A DNA stretch of 64,000 bases from Kappaphycus alvarezii. Its lineage: Eukaryota; Rhodophyta; Florideophyceae; Gigartinales; Solieriaceae. This document shows, piece by piece, positions 12,509-23,649 of this stretch. Below the pieces are notes generated by a model. The model saw only the letters and a list, made by a program, of their open reading frames with translations, made no database searches and was not told the DNA's origin. The stretch is from the NCBI GenBank assembly GCA_002205965.3, contig NADL03000659.1:620001-684000 (forward strand), in the 5' to 3' direction. How positions within the stretch are numbered: the first letter of the stretch is position 1; every line of letters begins with the position of its first letter. A program made the translations under genes and the position numbers.

Positions 12509-14210
12509 TCAAGAGAATAAGTAATATTTTAATGCTTTGAGGAGAATTGTTCGCCAACTAGGACGAATAATGATGAAATTAATGCCGACGAAACAGTATT
12601 TATTCGTATTAAATAGTAAGTACTTCTGGAAACCCCCTTTTGGGTAACAGGAATGCGTATTTGTCACGTTAAGGTTGGACGCCAGGGATATCTGGTAGTT
12701 GCAGATGGTAATATTCGTAGACTTTTGTGAGGAAATGAAAACGTTTGGAACGTTCGAGGTTTCTTCTGGCAAAGAAGGCTAGAATTTAATCAATTCCCAG
12801 CAAATTAGCTACGTTTAGAGTAGGATCAAGATTCTAGGGCATGAGAACCATCCGCATCCATCTATTTTCAGTTAACATACCCGGCATCACGGAAAACAAT
12901 GCGTGATTATTGTGATTTCTCTGGAGTATGTGAGACTTGGGCGGGTCATTGGTCGATTTTGAATTTATCGGGTGGCTCTATGTAGAATTTTTCTCATAAA
13001 TTCACAAATGCGCGAATAATAAGGATATTTGGAGCGAGCCAAAATTTCATTGATAGGTTGTTTCAGTAAGACTTCGGTGGTACTGAATTAGGTTTGAAAG
13101 AAAAATGACATAAAGGATGTAATATCCTTCAAATATGAGTTCCAAGGCAGTAACAGAGTCGAAGACTGTATTTTTCGAAAGAGATGCTTTGATTTACTTT
13201 TTTTCCAATGTAGTTGTTGGTAATTAGTGGATTCTCTTGTTATTTTGTTAAAATTCTCTACTCGACCTTTTCTATGGGAAATCTGGGTGCTCTCTTTTGA
13301 CTTGGTCGTTAATTTTCTTCGCAAATGAGTATAAGCTGTGATGATTCGTATTTTTGTGAAAACTGTGTAATTTCAATTCCGAATGGTGTACAAAAGACCA
13401 ATATTTCGCTTCATAGTGAGTTTATAGCTAACGTTTTGCTCCAGAGTACCATATTCACGTTTTTGGTGACTACCTCTTCTTTTGAGAATATATGTATTAC
13501 GCGAAAATTTTTAAAATCTGATGGAACGATATCTATCGGTGTGGTATAAAAATATTCCAAACCACCTATTGAGTTTGTAGCTAAAAAGAAAAATTGTAAT
13601 GGCGAAATGTTACAATAAAGAAGGTATTGAACTATGATATTGTTTCCAATTACGATTTTCATATCTATAAGCGTTATATTGAATCATAAATGATTCCGCA
13701 TGTTGAGGTATTTCTTTAAGATTTTGTTACAGATGGGACGTGATTAGGAATGATACCAGTCACCAGTCGTAATTGTGATGCTCGGGAAACATCCATCCAA
13801 GCCTCACAGAAATGTGTTTCTGAGGATTGAAGTTTCAATTTGAATCCAGTCATTTTTCGGTACGCGATTTCTTACCTAAGATCAAAGACTTATTTTTTGA
13901 TCTTCTTTCTATATAAAAGATTACTTTTTTAGATGAAGGAGTGATTTGGATATTTGTTATGTTTTATGGACTTTTTTGAAAATTTTCCCTGGCTAGATTG
14001 TGTACCATCGGTTTTATTGCCAACATAAGTCTTTTGTAGACCTTTCTCTACCGAAGGGTGGGGTTGGAGGAATGAGCGTTGAAAATTAAAACATCTGTAT
14101 AACAAACTGTCAAATTTGTTGAAAAACTTGGCGATTGATACAGAGTTATCAATTAAAGTTTGATGAATAAAATCGCAAATATTGAATAGTGGTTCATGAT
14201 TGAAGTACAT
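12509..14210 (-). pseudogene. Unrecognised AT-rich coding relic
   Basis: Four minus-strand open frames follow each other (13929-14210, 13411-13662, 13088-13324, 12509-12772) in AT-rich DNA. The second contains SPLQFFFLATNSIGGLEYFY and DIVPSDFKNFRVIHIFSKEE and overlaps the right arm of the inverted repeat. A diverged copy of that part exists at 10.65-10.87 kb, where stops interrupt it. A block present twice and partly open suggests it once encoded a protein of a multicopy element, possibly viral or transposon-derived. I recognise no family. Confidence 0.35.
13545..13762 (-). repeat. Right arm of large inverted repeat
   Basis: Reverse-complement partner of 10649-10865. Differences are mostly substitutions plus a few one-base gaps. 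Homology fades near 13545, and on the other side near 13765 where CACCAGTC abuts the shared block. This arm is the better preserved coding copy. Confidence 0.8.
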
Positions 14211-15100
14211 AGATGATTGTAAGCTGTTGTCATTTTTTTCTCCTGTGGAACCGCGACGACATCATTTTCACAGCGATAAACTTTTTGGTCCATTTGATTT
14301 GGGTATTTCGGATAAAATTCGTTTCTTGATGATTTTTCGACCCTCTTGATGCGATGGTCAGATATTTTGGGATGAAATATTTAATTGGATATTTTTTCCA
14401 TTTTAATGTTCAGAAGCAGTTTGATACCTGCATGGGCAATGGAAATAATTGACTTGCTAGATTCTGTAAACAAAGACGCAAATGCTTCCAATTGGGAGGA
14501 GTCAGATCCCGAATGTTAGAAGTAATTTCCCTTCGTCAACATTTTGTTGAGCGGCGACGCCACCTTCCGGTACCAATCACAGATACACTTTACATAAACC
14601 GAGTAAACTACTCACTTTTTTCTGTTCGTTGCTTTGAAACATTTCAAAACTATAATTCTTCTGGAGGAAACCACTAGTTTAACCTTCCCTATGACATGGT
14701 CGAGGTAATTCACCGTGAAAGTGAACCACATGCACTTATTCAACTTCAGGAAGGCCCTTAAATTTCGAAGTATTCCAAATTCCTCGTAAAAATGTTCTCA
14801 TTGATCCTCTATGGAGTTGAAGAAGATGGCAATACCATTGAAGTAGACCTCTGAAGTAGGCCAAACAATATTTCTACTTTATCGCAACCTTCGCCGTGAA
14901 CGAGTAGTTCTGTTTCCGGGACGGTTCTATTTCCCACACTAACCTAAGACTTAGGATAAAGCCTAGTGTAATTCTCCAGAGGAAGGTACTATTGTAATTA
15001 ATCACTGACTTACAACTTTTCTCCCAATTTTGAGGCAGTTAGAAGCTGCGGGTAGTCCGCAAGATCTTGTTTTGAGTCACTTTCTCGAATAATTGGTTCG
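14211..15100. other. No gene recognised
   Basis: Only short frames were seen. The part nearest 15.1 kb could be decayed reverse-transcriptase sequence of the neighbouring minus-strand copia, because it lies downstream of that element's integrase. No RT motif such as YVDD could be found. Confidence 0.3.
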
Positions 15101-15539
15101 TTCCTATCTATAGCAATGGAACAGAACCATTTCGGGTCGTTTGTGGATCCACATCGTAGCTCTACCGAAGAGAATCACTTCTCGAAAACGGTGTGGATGA
15201 GTTCCATACTCGGTTGATGAAGTTGATGCCGAGTATAGCATTAGCGCCGAGTTCCTCGATAAATAAGAAAGGTCACCTGTTAATAAGGTCTCTACCTCGT
15301 AGCGCCAGTGCTGCGATCCCATTCATCTTCAAACGATGCTTGCATGCACTAGATAGGTTTACAGCTGTTCCCCTACGAATTTTCCTACCGCTTGAGTCTG
15401 CAGTTAGTTGCTTATCTTGTACAACGACACCAACAAACCGCTCATCAGAGTCCTCATGCTATTACTCACCATTTTTTTCCAATAGTTCGTCTACCAAGCT
15501 CGAGTGCTAAGCACTAAATGCTGCTTTTTCGTTCCCTTG

Positions 15540-16400
15540 AGAGATCGTCAGTACCACGGAAAAGTTTCTCATTAAACACCGCATGGCGCGTCACATACGC
15601 TCTATGTTGCTCAAAATCCCAAACGCGATAATTTGCATGGCATAGTTATCACAGCAATATTCTCTTCCTGGCCTTCACATCCATCTTTGTGCATTAGGGA
15701 ATATGCACCTATGCCTCACTCCCAAAGACTCTGAAATGATGTACATCTGGTTTCAGACCGGTCAACCATTCTAGTGGCATCTTGCCACCTTTTCGTCTGG
15801 AAATAATAACATTCCTTATTTCTGCTGCTTTTATGACTGCTTCTGCCCAAAAGTACAGCGGCAGTTCGCATCGACCGTACCATATCAAACGGTGTGAGAT
15901 TGAGCCGCTCAGAGATACCGTTATGCTCCGGGGTATATGGTGCCGAAAATTTGATCCCTATCCCATTCTCGTGGATATAGCTCAGTAGAGCCTCGCAAAC
16001 CCCCCTTTATCTGAATAAAGCTTCTTAACAACTGTCCCAAATTGCCGTTCAAACCATCGCTGATACCTCTCTCTTCTTAGCGGGAACTCTTACATGTTTT
16101 TGACCGGAGCATCCGTCACTGGAGCTCCCGATATACTTTGCCCCACTCAAACTGTTCACAGACATTGGGCCACAGACATCTGAAGGAATGACCTCATCGG
16201 GGCTGTTTCCTTTCGTGTTCTGCTCTTCAAACTTAGCCTCTGCATTTTTCCCTTCGCACATTGCTCGCCGTCTTTACCGGACTCCCTTTTTCGCTGACTG
16301 AAACTACCTTCAAGATTCTAACCTCAACAATTTCCGGACAATCTGCTTGTTTATCTGCCCAAAACGTTGGTGCCAGAGATGTACTACGTTATGGCTCTCC
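15540..16400 (-). pseudogene. Copia integrase remnant
   Basis: On the minus strand a LWHQRFGQINKQIV segment (about 16370-16330) marks the GAG-pre-integrase domain. CEGKNAEAKF and VIPSDVCGPMSVNSLSGAKY (16260-16130) hold the end of the zinc-binding region and the first catalytic Asp region. KFSAPYTPEHNGISERLN (about 15950-15890) holds the catalytic Glu region. YRVWDFEQHRAYVTRHAVFN (about 15630-15570) is the end of the core. The order and spacing match copia integrases. Frames change at least three times. Open plus-strand frames across this area are shadows. Confidence 0.8.
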
Positions 16401-16513
16401 GCAACATTGACGCGTGCGTTCAGTTCTGTGCTTGCATACACCACGAAAAATCTATCATTCAACTCTGCTTCAGTGATGACCTCATCGCCTCTCAGGATAG
16501 TGCACTTATCTTC

Positions 16514-16850
16514 CTAAAATTTTGTCCTGTAGTCAGTTCTCGAGAGCTCGACACATGATAACAACACTAGGAGCATATTTCTTAGCGATAAGAAATATCC
16601 GGATTTACCCATAGGTGACCTCTTAAAGGGAACGACGACAGAATGACGTCCTTCTGATTTCCGCTGTCTGCCAGCCTCCATTGAAACCATCTCCTGCGGG
16701 GAATACGTGTAGTCTGACAACATCAATCCATCCTGAACCATATGTGTAGTTGCACTTGAATCCCCAACGAAATGTAACTTTACCACTCTGTCATTTCGAA
16801 TGATCAAAGCTTTCTGTGTGTCCTGATTCTGTGTCTGCATCGTTTTCTAG
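16514..16850 (-). pseudogene. Copia aspartic protease remnant
   Basis: A 108-codon minus-strand frame directly after the zinc knuckle contains KLHFVGDSSATTHMV, the copia protease active-site region. The usual form is DSGATxHM; here the Gly is Ser. SDYTYSPQEMVSMEAG follows at the expected distance. The protease cleaves the Gag-Pol polyprotein. The Gly change and the following frame break suggest it is inactive. Confidence 0.7.
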
Positions 16851-16860
16851 TTGCGTTGCT

Positions 16861-17711
16861 CCCATAAATATTTGTTAGGACATTTCCGCTTGTAGTGTCC
16901 GAAAAGCTTACAACCAAAACATATCACGCGCGCCATTTATCTTAAAGCATGCGCCCCCCGGAGGTTGCCTACCGGAGGTTGTAGCTGCTCCATAACTCCC
17001 CATGCTCCATAACTCTTCCCATACCGTGTACCAGCACTCTTACTGTGTACGTTATACTTATACGTTATACTCAAGTAGCAGCCGTGCTGTGACCGTTTCC
17101 CATGTCAGCTTATCTTCTGATAGTAGCTGTAGTGCAGACACAGCCGGTACATACAGTGACTCATCTGAATTTTCAAACATCACCAAAACAGTACGACCTT
17201 TTAGAGTCTCATGAACAGGGCTCCTTGCGGACTCAAACGGGTTGACAATGCCCTCAAGTTGTCGATAAATTCATCCTCGTAATGCTACTGTCGTAACTCA
17301 TCTGATGAAGCTCAGTCTGCAGCTGCACTCGGCTAGCTGGCGTCTTCGTAGAATACCCTGAATTCAATTGGGAGTAAATCTTGAACGAGTTGACCCTGTC
17401 CACTGGTACATTCCGTACAGCCGTCGGTTCCAGGCACATCAATTGCAAGGCGTGGACCTTCACTATTTTCACTCTTTCCTCCGCTGAAATTCCCCGTGCT
17501 TCCTTGATCCCAGAGCATCATGAAAAAGAACAGATGATGCTTCCTTGTAGTCGGCTAGATCTTCAAAACGGAGCGCGTAAAGATGTAAATACTCTCCTCT
17601 ATTCGCATTAAAGCGCATTGAATTCTTCCTAAAATCATCCTCCATGATTACACAATAAAGCGATGTAGACAGACAGAGTATGTAGACTGAAATGAGTAAC
17701 CAAACCCCCAA
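16861..17711 (-). pseudogene. Copia gag with intact CCHC knuckle
   Basis: Minus-strand frames hold typical copia gag pieces: TELHQMSYDSSI near 17310-17290, then TVLVMFENSDESLYVPAVSA (about 17190-17130) followed by KLTWETVTARLL. These correspond to the family's LxSLPxSYxxLVxAL and LTxExVxxRLL stretches. Near 16930-16890 a complete zinc knuckle CFGCKLFGHYKRKC has all four ligands (C-x2-C-x4-H-x4-C). It would bind RNA in the nucleocapsid part of Gag. Several frame changes separate the pieces. Confidence 0.7.
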
Positions 17712-17720
17712 ATTGCGATG

Positions 17721-19457
17721 CTACCACTGATAAGACAGCTTGCTTTCACATGGGGTTGCTTCCTTTTCTGTATGATCGCTGCCTTTTACTTCAAGAACCT
17801 CATTCTTTAATCAATACTTATATCTACTTCTAACAACCCTGTAATCTTATCTGAGGAAGTATTACCACCACCGTCAAGCTGGCGTTCTTCTTGCGCACAA
17901 CTCCTTACTCAGCAATCTTGACAGCACATAAAACTCTCCCATCCTGCTTTCTCTAGTGTGATAGGAAGATGAAAACTTAGTGGCTTAGACAAACTTCACG
18001 ACTGCAGATGAATCAGCACTATTACTACTGAGGGATCCAATACAAAGCAACTCCTGTATTGACTCCAGTACTTCCAGGCAGAATAAAAGCACATGTAATG
18101 ACAATGACAAACATAGTATAGCTGATTACCTCTTGCATCCTGGCGATGCACGCATAGGTAATTCTACGCATTAAAAATAAAGTATGCTTAAATGTGAGAA
18201 TCATTATGGAGCGCACCAATCAAGTCCCTAACTGCATAGCAAAACCAGCTCAGGATCACCATTGATCCTCAAGGATAGACTGAACATCCCTTTGATGCTT
18301 CGTCACACCTATGGAACCATTTCGGTTCCACGATTCCAATATTAACATGTGCGGCAGACCATCGTCAGAAAAGCGGTGACACAGCTATTCCCATAGTTAC
18401 AATCTTTGGCCTCATACTGCTACGAAAAAGAGCCCGTAATCCCGTGGGTTTGCGGCCACACCTTAACAGGCGTATGGGGGAATCAACAGGGGGCAACCTC
18501 GGGTGGCTCTTTTTTGACCTGGTGCTGCACTCTTTTATCCTCAAAATAAGATAAATTTTGAGATTCAGAGGGAGAGTAGAACGGTGGTTTGGCAAATTAC
18601 TTACGGCAGCTCTAGTACAGCGATGACGGTTACATTATCAAGCCCGCGGGAACTTGTCAAAGTGGTCGAAAAAACTCTCTCTGTAGATGATGAAAACCGA
18701 AGACCTCACTTGTCGTTGCAGAAGTGCACTGCCTGCTGGACTCCAGCTCCTCTAGAATTAGTACAGTGTCTCTACCCAGACTAGATTAATAAATATTACA
18801 GCGAGAGTACTACTATACTGATCACCCCTGTCGGTATTTAGGAATACACCACGCGGTCCTTTTCAAACCACGTAGTTCCCTCAGACCGTTTCTCGAGACC
18901 ATTGAAAATCTCAGTAAGAAGCAAGTGGAGTTCTAGCTACTGCGTAACTGTTTCGGCGTCTGAAAAGTAGGCTAATTGTGGCCCGTAGTGATCCCATTTT
19001 GCACAAGAGAAGGTGCGGAAGAGTTCTACTGGATGATAAAGAACTGTGTCAGGATATTGGTACGGGGAGTACTGGCCTCTGAGATACTCCGAAACTTACC
19101 AGTGAAACTCAATGAAGAATAACAACCATCTCTTGGAATACTTCTGATATCCGCGGAAATATTGCGGATGTAGCGCTACTTTCTTCTTTCTCATCTTCTA
19201 AAATATTTGCAAGACAATGCCCCCAGCCCCTACTCAGAAGCTGGAAAAATAAGTAACAGCCGCATATTTTCATCGGAGATGGTAGGCCTCTTGTCTGCTG
19301 ACTAACACCATCTCGTTCAGTATAATTTGCTCACCAAAAACACCATTGCAAAAGAAATTGGCGGACGCATTCCATGACGTAGTAGAACAACTAATTCCTT
19401 TTTGTAATTCCGAGAGGCAGGCGTTTCGCACCTCTATGGACCTCCTGGGGGCTAAAG
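17721..19457. other. Unresolved region between two copia elements
   Basis: Frames are short and none is recognised. I looked for a primer-binding site and LTR of the minus-strand copia here and found neither. The last part (19346-19457) has an open plus-strand frame (KLADAFHDVVEQLIPF) that is cut by the next element's 5' LTR, and its continuation would lie at 24465 onward. Confidence 0.4.
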
Positions 19458-19671
19458 TGTTATATCCGTTGAATCAGATGGCTCAGAGAGCCCCATGTAT
19501 AGATACTTGTAGCGGAGATCACTTGCCAGATTCACCCTTTTGAATTCATCGATCTGATTTGCTAGTTTAGTTCACCTTATGGGTATAGGAGCGCTGCGAT
19601 TACTGCCTAATAAAGAACAAGCAGAAAAAGAGAACACTCTTAGTTCTCTATCTCCACCTATGAAACCATCA
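19458..19671 (+). repeat. 5' LTR of copia element
   Basis: A 214-bp repeat that begins TGTTATATCCGTTGAATC and ends AAACCATCA, giving the usual TG...CA ends. The 3' copy has exactly the same length. Shared inner blocks include GATGGCTCAGAGAGCCC and GAGAACACTCT. Confidence 0.93.
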
Positions 19672-19686
19672 GGTTTATGGGCCCAG
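19672..19686 (+). promoter_or_regulatory. Primer-binding site, half initiator tRNA-Met type
   Basis: GGTTTATGGGCCCAG begins at the first base after the 5' LTR. It is nearly complementary to the anticodon arm of eukaryotic initiator tRNA-Met (GGGCCCATAACC core), with one mismatch in the core. Drosophila copia and yeast Ty5 are known to prime from this internal half-tRNA rather than from the 3' end. Confidence 0.75.
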
Positions 19687-19705
19687 CTATCACACAGCAG
19701 CAAAC

Positions 19706-20437
19706 ATGAACACGAAGGATATCGTCGAAAAATAGAATGGCACGAATTATCTTTGTGGGGGCCACTCAGGTTCAATTATTCCTTGAGGCTAAGGGTCTAT
19801 GGAATTACGTTGAATAAACAAAGAGTGATGAAGCATGTGAACAAGTAGCTTCAGGTGCACAACATGCGACTGCTAATGCTAGTGACGTAATGGAACATGG
19901 TGGAAAAGAGGCACTACAAGCCATGGCGAAATTATGTTAAACATTGAAAGCAAATATGTTGTTGGTGTGCTTGGCAAGAAGACACCTCACACTTTAAAAT
20001 TATGAATAAGTCCGAGACTTTCGCTACCCGAACGAAACTTCGACTTTGTTTGTTGAGTATGAAGATGGACAAGAGCCAAATCGAGCAGGAGTATGCAAAT
20101 AGTGTCACTATGATTGAGAACTAATTGGCCGCCAGTAACTACACACAATCACAGTTTAATAAGGAATACGCCCTATTGGAGGGATTTCCGTCGGACTTTG
20201 ACACAATTCGGACAATACTCAGAGAGCAAGAGAATGTCACCTTGGCAGAATTGGTCGCCAGGCTGGCAGTTCGAGCAGAGGAAATCCGTATACAGAAGGG
20301 TGGTTCTCCATCTGGCACCCACAGGGAACGAAAGTTTTATGTCAGGAGGAAAGCAAGCAAGCAAGGGACGTAAGACGAAACTCTATCACTGTGGAAAGAT
20401 TTATCATGTTGAGAAGGATTGTTTTATCAACCCTTAG
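19706..20437 (+). pseudogene. Copia gag, knuckle damaged
   Basis: The ATG at 19706 opens MNTKDIVEK, followed after a stop by NGTNY and an EAKGLWNYVE-like segment, the normal start of copia Gag. Later pieces are FNKEYALLEGFPSDFDTIRT, REQENVTLAELVARLAVRAEE (20160-20290) and FYVRRKASKQG. At about 20381-20425 the zinc knuckle reads LYHCGKIYHVEKDC. The second Cys, the His and the last Cys are present, but the first Cys position is Leu, so metal binding would be lost. The start is chosen because it directly follows the primer-binding site and matches the family's N-terminus. Several frame changes are present. Confidence 0.75.
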
Positions 20438-20520
20438 AGTGCAAAATATCGACCCAGATCTGATGTGGATAACAAGGATGGCAAAACCAAGGAGTAAGCG
20501 GACCTTGTTAGTCTTTCATG

Positions 20521-21070
20521 ATGACACGGTCGTTTTCACTGAAAATGCGATATCTGGCAAGTGGTTTGCAGATAGCTGTACTCACAGCAAATATTTTGAG
20601 AGCGATAGTTCTTTGAAGAGGTACACAAGCTGAGTACACCGAAGACTACTGAATATGCCGGAGAGGGTACAAAGATGGCAGTTAAATACGTTGTAACGGT
20701 GTAACTTCGTTGTCTTGTGGAAAGTCGAGCTGTGATTATCACGTTTCAAACTGTCGCGTACAAACTAAAAGTGCGTGCAAACTTACCCTCGACCCCCCTG
20801 ATGCAGCAGGCTTGTATTGAAATCTATTTTCCACCCTCTTGTGACACTATGCTTGTGAAGCATAAAGGGAGTACATTCATGCGAGGGGTATCTCGGGATC
20901 ACAAGATCACAGAATTAGAGGATGTGAATGCTACTGAGCAGAAGAATATTTTTTTTGCTACCCCAAGCGGAGGGAGAAATAAAGTGATCATTTCTCTCTT
21001 ACACAAACGCCTTCCTCACGTCAATTGTAGCACTATCGTTGACATGGTCCAAAATATACGTCATTTTTAA
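20521..21070 (+). pseudogene. Copia protease and GAG-pre-integrase
   Basis: Near 20548-20590, ISGKWFADSCTHS corresponds to the protease active-site stretch W-x-x-DSGCTHH; the Asp is kept but the Gly is missing. Further on, VESRAVIITFQTVAY and STPLMQQACIEIYF complete the domain. A 117-codon frame then runs to 21070 and contains LLHKRLPHVN, the GAG-pre-integrase LWHxRLGHxN motif. The segment is shifted by one base at least twice. Confidence 0.75.
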
Positions 21071-21089
21071 ATAAAGTCGTTTCAGAAAA

Positions 21090-22004
21090 CAAGGAGGCAA
21101 ATATGCAAAATGTAAGCTACGGGATTTGCGGCGAACGCAAACTCGGAAAGCCAACAGGCACACTACACAAGACGAGCACCATGTTTACTCCAGTAGTTTT
21201 CTATTGCACGCTGATCTAATTAGCAAGTCTCACCACCTTCTCATGGTGGCTCAATGTATGTTTTGACGGATTTTGAATATGCTCCTGGAGCTTCCTGGAT
21301 GCAAAACTTGCGAAAGAAGTCAGAAACCGCGGCGAAATTCTAAAATATTCTGAAATTTATTCGTAAGCGTACAGGCCATCATGTCCAGAGGGTAGCAACT
21401 GACTGTGGTACGGAATTCTTCGCGGAGCAATTGCAAAAGTATTTCAATACAACATGAACCAGCCACTGCTGATTCATTCGAAAGTAAATGTAAGGCGTAA
21501 CGCCTTAACCGTACACTGACTGATCGAGCAAGAGAAGTTTTGGCCGAACTCGAAGAAATTCATTGGGTAAGTCATGAAGATTACACCGGTTTTTGGGCTG
21601 AGGCAATGACTGCCGTGAACTATGTTCGAAATAGAACACTTTGCCGAGGGAATGCAGCGCACTTCGGAAAAGTGGCGCCTTATAAAATACTTTTCGGACG
21701 CAAACCGAGTATTTCGAATGTCCGGATATTTGGTTCAACGGTATATCTGAACCGTCGCCCAACTGCAAAATTGAAGAAGTTTGATTCAAAGGCGCTCGTT
21801 CGTTTTCTACTAGGGTACGATCTTAGTAATTTGTATCAATTTTTTATATCCGAAAATGAGAAGCTTTTCGTCACCCGAGACTTGGTGTTTCACGAGCGCA
21901 TCGTACCAGCAAGTACCGAAGTACCTTTTCATGACAATGAGGTCGAGGAAGACGAGAATGTTGACGTGGACCCGACTGAAACAACTGAAGGCGTCCACAG
22001 GTAG
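21090..22004 (+). pseudogene. Copia integrase
   Basis: After a broken zinc-binding region (GKPTGTLHKT), the catalytic core is spread over several frames. ATDCGTEFFAEQLQKYF (about 21400-21445) is the region of the second catalytic Asp, normally DNGTEF. A 154-codon frame from 21540 to 22004 carries FWAEAMTAVNYVRNR, APYKILFGRKPSISNVRIFG and ETTEGVHR, i.e. the end of the core and the C-terminal linker. The region of the catalytic Glu just before 21540 is damaged. Integrase would insert the cDNA copy. Confidence 0.8.
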
Positions 22005-22139
22005 GAGAGTGGTTATACCCCACAGGGTGCGTCTGATTCAACCCCAGACTGTGCTCTCAACAGAGAGCACATATTCAAATCACGTCGCTGACAACGCACC
22101 AAGCCCGGAGTGCCTACTCGATATCGATACAATGCATCG

Positions 22140-23440
22140 ATTGCCATGTTTACTGGTACTGTTTCTGCCGCTATTGCGGTTCCGTCCTCTCTGGAGGACG
22201 CCTTAGCATCAACGTATCGAGATGAATGGGTTGCTGCGATATGTGCCGAAATGAATTCAATTCGGTATTTTGGCGAGTATGAGGTAGAACACCACCATCG
22301 GAACGTGACCTCGTCATATGTAAATGGGTGTTCGACCTGAAGCGCGACGAAACAAGAACATAATACGATTTAGAGCGCGTCTCGTTGCCTGACGATTCTC
22401 GCAAGTCAATCGTGTCGATTATTACGACTACTTTTCCCCTGTCCTGAAGCATTAAACTTCGAGGATGAGTCTGGTAATGGTCGCGTAGCGGGAATTGCAC
22501 TTACATCAAGTCGACGTTCGAACTGCTTTCATTCGGTCTCCTTTGTAGGGAGCAATTTTTAGGAAGACGCCGCCACTCCCACATTAGTTATATAAACTGT
22601 TTGATGCAAATTTTTGGTGTGATAAGCCATGAAAACTATTGAAGGCGTTTTACGGATTGAAGCAAGGAGCGCGAATGTGGTTTAAGTTAATGATTGATTC
22701 GCTAATCTCCCTTGGATTTCAGGCCTCCCAGTACGATCCTAGTTTATATTTTCGCGATGTTGATGTGAAACGAACGTTTTCTTCTCGTATACGTTGATGA
22801 TATATTGAGTGCTAGTGTCTATTGGACCGTTGTCCTCATATGAGGACAACTTTTAGCTCTTTTTTTTCAATACAAGTCTTTATTACCTCAGCGCATTTCT
22901 TGTCCTCCGCATTAGTTCATGAGTGTAGATGGCCGATTAAAACAAACTTTTCAAGATTATTGACCTCGGTTAAGCCTAGAGCAATTTTCCCTCACCAGCT
23001 TCCGCTCTTCGCAAGAAGTTGTGAAAACGACTACGTTTTGGAAGGAAAAATAGTTCGTATTATCGTGGGGGGTTTCAGAAACGAGGGCGCACGTACAGTA
23101 AAAATTACTGTACTGTAACTTAACATGAAAAACCTGTTTTCCAGTAAAATTTTCGGCCTTCCAAAACATTTTCCTTTCCAAAATGTAACGGAAACTGTCC
23201 TCATATGAGGACAAAGTGTGCCTCATATGAGGACAGAGCATGGTCGTATATAGACACTAGTACTTCAAAGAAAGAGATTCTTGCGATTAAGCAAAAACTC
23301 GAGAGGCTTTTTGGCATCAGGGACTTAGGGGAAGCCGCTTTTTTTTAGAATCATATTCTCCATGACAGGGAAAAGAGTGCCGTTTGTGTGCATCAAAGTG
23401 GATACTTGGATGTGCTGCTCAAACGGTTCCAAATGAAAGA
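22140..23440 (+). pseudogene. Copia reverse transcriptase, split by MITE
   Basis: The domain starts with ASTYRDEWVAAICAEMNSI (about 22210-22265), then FRARLVA- and VDYYDYFSPV-like pieces in shifted frames (22365-22445). GARMWFKLMIDSLISLGFQ and QYDPSLYFRDVDV follow (22668-22770). The catalytic YVDD is at about 22791-22802, followed by ILSAS. Immediately after this the MITE is inserted. On the far side the frame resumes as TSKKEILAIKQKLERLFGI (from about 23261). Removing the MITE and one CTAG restores a continuous frame across the junction. Confidence 0.85.
22816..23256 (+). mobile_element. MITE copy A, nested in copia RT
   Basis: A 441-bp non-coding element that begins TGTCTATTGGACCGTTGTCC and ends in the inverted match ...TATAGACA. 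Both ends have a subterminal palindrome, GTCCTCATATGAGGAC. CTAG flanks it on both sides (22812-22815 and 23257-23260), and removing the element with one CTAG restores the host reading frame, so CTAG is the target duplication. Relative to copy B, the right end has an extra 22-bp repeat of the palindrome segment. It is likely mobilised by the piggyBac-like element whose ends it resembles. Confidence 0.9.
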
Positions 23441-23649
23441 CTGCAAAGCATTTTTTACCCGTATGCGTACTGAAACGAATAGAATTCTGTGCTATTCTTT
23501 TCATGGAAAGGAACAACCACCGCCAACATTATCCTATCGTGAGCTGATCGGGGTGTTGATGTATCTTCCTGTCGTTTCAGGCCATACATTGCGTATTCTG
23601 TCATTAATTTATCGCGCTACATGCACAAATACTCCACTCAGCATTAGAA

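Larger units (their letters stand above)
15100..17720 (-). mobile_element. Decayed Ty1/copia retrotransposon, minus strand
   Basis: Read on the minus strand from 17.72 kb downward, the order is gag, CCHC zinc knuckle, protease, GAG-pre-integrase, integrase, which is the Ty1/copia order. All domains are broken by frame changes and stops. No LTRs could be found at either end, and the reverse transcriptase and RNase H are missing or unrecognisable. The element differs clearly in sequence from the plus-strand copia at 19.5-24.5 kb, so it is not simply an inverted copy of it. Confidence 0.85.

Noticed and set aside
15193..15988. Plus-strand frames over the minus-strand copia
   Set aside because: The minus strand has ordered copia integrase motifs; the plus frames show no domain.
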